A DNA stretch of 64,000 nt, from contig JAJIRX010000721.1 of the NCBI GenBank assembly GCA_023853785.1, positions 1 to 64,000 of the forward strand, given 5' to 3'. The notes beneath the pieces were generated by a model. It did no database searches. It was not told the DNA's origin and worked only from the letters and a program-made list of their open reading frames with translations. Both the position numbers and the translations under genes were made by a program. This document shows, one piece after another, positions 59,058 to 64,000 of this stretch; within the stretch, counting starts at the first letter, position 1, and the number at the start of each line of letters is the position of its first letter. This DNA comes from Psilocybe azurescens (Eukaryota; Basidiomycota; Agaricomycetes; Agaricales; Agrocybaceae).

Positions 59058-61262
59058 ATGAACAAAGTACCCAAGGGCATTGAGAATGTAACCAAGGAAT
59101 ATACACAAGAAAATCACAACACCAACCCAGAGAGGCTATCAGAGCCTAGTACTGAAAGACCGCCTTTGGACCTTGAAATTTCGGATGCCGGACGTCTAGC
59201 ATGGTTGACAGTGGCCGGTGCGTAAGTCATTGGTCTCTTCTCGTTCTCTTACTCAAAAAGCTAACGTGATCTATATGCACAGTTGGTTAATACTGTTCTC
59301 TACATTTGGGTACTATAGCTCTCCCTCCCTCTGGATGTACTTACATATCTCACCCTCATATTCAACAGATATCTCTACTCGTTTGGTGTATATCAAGGTG
59401 CGTGACCGCCTCTAATTCACCGCACAATTACGGAACTCAAACAATGGCTTGTCTTAACAGATTATTACACAAGGATTTTTCTATCCAACAATAGCGCAAG
59501 TAGAATTGCGTATGTGCTACCTTTCGTCAAATATTTAACTTAGAGTTGAGGGCCTCCTTTTAGATGGATAGGAAGTATTCAGCTTGCAATGCCTTTTGTA
59601 ATCGGTCTATGGTCTGGAAAGCTATTTGATAATGGTCATTTTCACGTTCTGGAGATACTAGGAGGAATAATATTCACAATTTCGTGCGTTCAATAACTAG
59701 ACTCATCGTGTGCTTCTACATTTATGACCAAAATATGCCTTAATTAGCTTGTTTATGCTGTCCTTGACGCAGCCAGGAAAGTACTACCAGGTCTGCCGAT
59801 CTGCCTACCACTTGAGCACACTGACTGAAGGGATCTTCAAGGTATTTCTGAGCCAGGGAATTGGGATGGGCTTTGGCCTCGGACTCACATTTGTTCCCAC
59901 TTTCGGGTCCTGAATCATCATTTCCGTCGTCGTAAGGCGCTTGTCACAGGCATTGCCCTTACTGGAACATCAATGGGGGCTGTTGTATTCCCTATCAGTA
60001 AGTCATTTCATTGTGAACCACTTGTTATCTCGGAAATACTGACTAGAGATAATTACAAAGTGTTAAAGTTGGTCGATTCCATGCCCTTGATCATTGCCTA
60101 GCTAATTGATGTCATACTTCAGTCATCTTATTACGTCCATAGGATTTGGCAAAGCAGTTCAGCGCCAGTGCCTATGTCGTCCTTGGGTGTCTTGTTCTCG
60201 GAAATTGCCTTATGCGAACAGCTTACACAAAGGTCAAGCCACGAGGAGAAAGGCCTGTGCTGAGTGTCAAGGGTTTTTTTGTGGATATGCCGTATATGTG
60301 GGGTGTCTTTGGGCACGTCCTTTTTTCACCTAAGAAGTTGTCCCATTCTGATTTTGCAATCCAACTCAGGGCCTTGTTTTCAAGCATGGGTGTATATTTT
60401 CCTCGTAAATATTCAACATCAGTTTTCTTCCATAACTCATGTGGAATGTAGTCGTTTATTTACAGCTATATGCCATTCAGCATAACATAGATCCAGTGTT
60501 GGCCTTCTACTCGGTCAGATACCGGCCTCCAGCTCTGAATTTTTGAGATTATTTACCTGTTCGCACAATTTTTAGATTGCCATAATAAACGGTGCAAGTA
60601 GCCTCGGACGAATTACCGCTAACTACCTAGCAGACGTGTATGGTCCTTTCAATGTTTTCCTGACCGTCATGGTATGCACGGCTGCTACAATATTTTCGGT
60701 CCTGGGAGTGTAAGCCAATTATTAATATTTCATCATATCATCGACAATTCTTACAACTTTAGATTATAGTAAAACACCAGCAACGCTTGTAGTCGTCAGC
60801 ATTCTATACGGGTTTTTCTCCGGTGCTTGTAGGCATTTCCTGTTGTTATTGCAACACATACTTGTACTATACTTACTATATCTACCTACCCAGGGCTTTC
60901 TGTTTCCATGGCTGCACTGGCATCGTTATCCCGGAGCCCTCAAGAGGTTGGGTGAGTTCAATGCTCCTCGGTTATTAACAAGATAGATAGACGCTAATTG
61001 CAACCACAAGGGCCCGCATTGGACTAGCTTTGGCTCTAAGCAGTGTTGGGTCTCTCGTATCTACCCCAATCCAGGGTGCATTGCTCGGTAGCAATTTCCA
61101 TTGGAACAGGCCGGCCATTTTTTCCGGGGTATGTGCTCCTTGTAACGAGGTTGCATGCTGATTGGATCTCAACTCCAATAGATCTTCATGATAATTTCTG
61201 CGATATTTAACATGGTAACCCGTATGCTGTTGGTCAAAGAAAGGGGCACACAGAAGGTATGA
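59058..61262 (+). CDS. MFS monocarboxylate-transporter-like permease
   Basis: The start at 59058 (MNKVPKGIENVTKEYTQENH) gives a soluble N-terminus, then AWLTVAG and WLILFSTFGYLYSFGVYQ, the usual MCT helix 1 with its following YYTRIFLSN. Further helices: SIQLAMPFVIGLWSGKLFD, LEILGGIIFTISLFMLS, GIGMGFGLGLTFVPTF, IALTGTSMGAVVFPI, AYVVLGCLVLGNCLMRTAY, IAIINGASSLGRITANYLAD, ILYGFFSGL and ARIGLALALSSVGSLVSTP. It ends RGTQKV at 61262. It would move a small organic acid or related metabolite across the plasma membrane. Frame breaks lie at G3 59905-59907 (G4 expected before VLNHHFRRRK) and near 60160. One intron may use a GC donor near 60316. Confidence 0.82.
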
Positions 61263-61489
61263 AGGTATCTACTAGTATCTACAGTATTTTTTTGTATCAA
61301 TTGCACCTTCGTGTTATTCACGGGATTACTGTTGTAAATAGCTGTCTATCTGCTAAGTGGTGTATGTGAAAATGGACGCCGAAGGTCCTTGAATAGGAGT
61401 CGATAGCACAAAGGTGTTCAGTCAGACTGTATTCATGTCGTCCTAGATAGTATGTGAGTATATATTGCCACTGCGATGGATGAAAGCCC

Positions 61490-63000
61490 TATAGGACGGA
61501 CGAATGTCACTAAATGCAACGACACACATGCTCTGACAAAGCTAACTGCAGTATACGAGTAAATACAGATATACTCCCACTTTCTCTTGAAGCAGACCAT
61601 CGCTTCATCTGATCTAAGCTCTGGGTACTTAGACCTGAATATTGAAACTATATCGTCACTCCAAATTTCTCGTAGCCGCCTAAGATACGTCAACCGACGA
61701 TGATCTGCTCTGTCTCATTTGCTGCCTTATTGCGTACCTCCCCAGTCACGCGAGTGTACGCCGGATATTCTGGTGCAGGAAGCATCATTATTCCATTTGT
61801 GGTGTTAAATGTACGGTGAGCCACACATATGATCCGTAGTTGACTGCGCTTTCAAGGCAAAGCCTACTGCTTGTAGTGGACGTTGCAGTGGACAGAAACG
61901 ATGCGGCTGAAGGGATAAAGGCGTTCAGCCACTGATAATTACCGGCATACTCCGTGGATCTTAAGCTCGATACTGTGTCAGCATCTGTACTGCTATGTTG
62001 CTCAAATGACGCACTAATAAGTAAACCATGTGGCGGTACTCTGGCCAGGCAGTCAATTGAATGATAGCCACTCCCTTATTCGGCTTTAGCGCCCAGTCCA
62101 CTGTCCTGAAATATAGCGGCAGATTGCTGACTCCAATGGCCTGGCTGCATCCATGAGTGATGCATATTGCGATGTCACTTAGCATACATTGAACTCGCCT
62201 CAGCCATCTCAATGCTTACAAGGGTGTCAAAGGCACCCTCGAATTTTGCAGGATATTTTCTGTAGTTCAACAGGTGGACCGTTATACAACTCCGCAGGCT
62301 CGTGTCCTGGATTCTCTTTTCCCCGCTGTGCTATTTTTCTATCAACAATGTTATAGTGTTCACTATACAGCCTTGCCTAGCAGCCCATTGGAAATCAATA
62401 CACTCATAAGTAACACTGAATTATGGTATCCCATGCATTACCTTTATGGACTGGCTACCCCATCCGGACCTAATCTCTAGATATGGCCACGTTTGATTCT
62501 TGCCAATCGGAGAATATTTTGAGCTGAGTGTTCTTAAAAGCAGAAGCTGTATATGCTCCATCTAGATCTCCTGTAACTCGATCCAGCTGATCTGTCCAGA
62601 GAGCGCAGGTGTGTGTCATATTTTGACCTGGCAATATGCGGTAACGAAGATAACGAATTGCACCCATGAAGATACATCATCATCCACAAGGAAGCAGGAG
62701 TACCATAGTATCTCGAAAAGATCATTCGAGCAGTCGTATCCAGTGACCTTGTGATAAAATACATTGTTCTTTTTATGAACTTTGAGGTATCAATGGCTTT
62801 TGAAAGGGTTTAACCCCCAAAATGTATAAACTCTCTCGATTAACTAAGGATTGTCCGCCAATAATTCGTACATCCGAGGTCATTTCTGAGAAGTAATTTG
62901 AGCCAGAAATTTTGAGATTTGGTGCACGTCGTGCCTCGTGAGTGACTTTGGCCCTTGGAGCTATAGCCAAAAGAATGCGTAGACAAGGATTTAAAGGATG
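61490..63000 (-). pseudogene. decayed second copy of the cyclopropane-synthase-like methyltransferase
   Basis: Blocks in order match the gene at 47978-49882 but lie in changing frames with stops. They are SQNFWLKLLLRNDLG (near 62900), HTCALWTDQLDRVTGDLDG (62600), VHLLNYRKYPAKFEGAF and VSIEMAEASSMYAK (62220), FRTVDWALKPNKGVAII (62080), and LRSDEAMVCFKRKWEYICIY (61600). The SAM-binding loop is not recognisable in sequence around 62480-62530. Same strand as the intact copy. Changes are spread through the gene and include substitutions, so this is real decay rather than read error. Confidence 0.8.
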
Positions 63001-63109
63001 ATCCCCAACGAACACCCCTCAAATCGTGCTCCCTGATTTGTCTAGTATTTATTTCTCTTTGTCGGACACATTTTCCGCACCGCCAATCTTCGTACTACTC
63101 AGAAGCTAA

Positions 63110-63720
63110 ACGAATTTGCACAACCCGTCACGGACACACTGGCAATTTTACGACACGTTTGGGAGCTCCATGACCAACCACCAAAGAGCGGAATCGATTT
63201 TAGTTACTCTGCAGAGGTGTCGAAAATCTTTGGACGGCTTTCGAGCCTGCAGAGACTCACTTTATGATGCTCAGGCATGCAATACGATTGGAGTGGAATG
63301 TGTCCTTCGATGCGGACAATCTTTCTCCGACTGTTGAATCTCCCGACCGTCTCTTTTCTATGCATCAAGGAAGTTGAGAACCTCATACCTTCCGATCTCG
63401 ATCCCTGCCTAAACCTAAAGTGTCTCCGTATGGAGAAGGCTGACGTTATGGAACGTGCCAACACTGCTTCAAGTTCACCCCTTTAATCATACCAATCACT
63501 GAATCGGTACCGCTTCAAATTGCAAACACTCGAAGTAGTCGGCGATTCAGTTTCCATGGTGCGATAGGAATATTTAACCGTGGCATTTCCGGCGAAGAGC
63601 ATAGAAAGCTCAGAAACATTATTATATCCTGCCATGGAGCCCAAAACAATGTGATAATTATCGATCTCAAGCAGGCAGCGCCTCGAGACTTTACGCATCC
63701 AAAGCATGCGGTTTCTCTTT
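63110..63720 (+). pseudogene. broken F-box/LRR-like fragment
   Basis: Short blocks in different frames read like leucine-rich repeats of mushroom F-box-associated proteins: IFGRLSSLQRLTL (63215), SMRTIFLRLLNLPTVSFLCI (63310), LDPCLNLKCLRMEKADV (63400) and KLQTLEVVGDSVSMV (63515). No F-box start is visible and frames change several times. It is probably a gene remnant. The remaining 280 bases to the window edge show nothing. Confidence 0.4.
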
Positions 63721-64000
63721 TCCTGACTCTAGAGGGTGCCACTTAAAACTTTTGTCGGGGAGTATCATGGGGCGTATACTTATAGATCAAGCCATCGGTT
63801 TATTAGGAATGTTGACAACTGTAGACCTTGACGTTTACTCCTGTCGGGAATGCTCGCTGTACATCGTTTGCAATGATGAGCTTGTCAATAAGCTTCAATT
63901 TTTAGTTTTTAAAGGTGCATTTTAAAAATGACGTGGAATTAATATTAAAATTATCATGCATTGGTCTTTAATTGAAATATGAGTGAGACAATGATATATA

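Overview
The window is nuclear DNA of a filamentous fungus, almost certainly a mushroom-forming basidiomycete (Agaricomycetes). The evidence is genes broken by many 45-70 bp GT-AG introns, expanded F-box families, multi-exon cytochrome P450s, a fungal Zn2Cys6 regulator, a DDE transposase relic of a type common in mushrooms, and hypothetical families I associate with Agaricomycetes. No rRNA, tRNA, CRISPR array or prokaryotic-type operon was recognised. Gene models were built by eye from splice signals and frame continuity, so exon ends are best estimates.

Layout. 0-9 kb: the 3' end of one gene, a conserved-looking hypothetical gene, an internally deleted transposon relic and a frameshifted FAD-dependent oxidoreductase. 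9.7-12.1 kb: a 13-exon cytochrome P450. 13.2-15.8 kb: an F-box/LRR-like gene. 16.8-17.5 kb: a short unidentified gene. 18-29.5 kb: four head-to-tail repeats on the minus strand, each with an F-box gene and a copy of the 3' end of DBP4. A separate + strand gene with a deaminase-like motif interrupts the array. 29.2-37.7 kb: the complete DBP4 helicase gene, a divergent TB2/DP1/HVA22 membrane protein and a kinase-like gene. 38.4-47 kb: a hypothetical gene, a 16-exon Zn2Cys6 transcription factor and a BTN1/CLN3 battenin gene. 48-63 kb: an accessory block with a cyclopropane-fatty-acid-synthase-like methyltransferase, a second P450, an alpha/beta hydrolase, a seven-helix-like membrane protein and a monocarboxylate-type MFS transporter. 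It closes with a decayed second copy of the methyltransferase. The last kilobase has a broken LRR-like fragment.

Two themes dominate. First, many genes across 3-44 kb and at 59-60 kb are intact except for single-base length changes, mostly losses in short homopolymers. Even DBP4, which is normally essential, has several. This looks more like uncorrected sequencing error than mass pseudogenisation, and it affects every call of 'pseudogene' here. Second, the DBP4 3' end has been carried along in repeated tandem duplication of its downstream F-box neighbour, with two visible stages of duplication. The 48-63 kb block could be a small metabolic cluster (lipid methyltransferase, oxidase, hydrolase, transporter), but co-function is inferred only from proximity and enzyme type.
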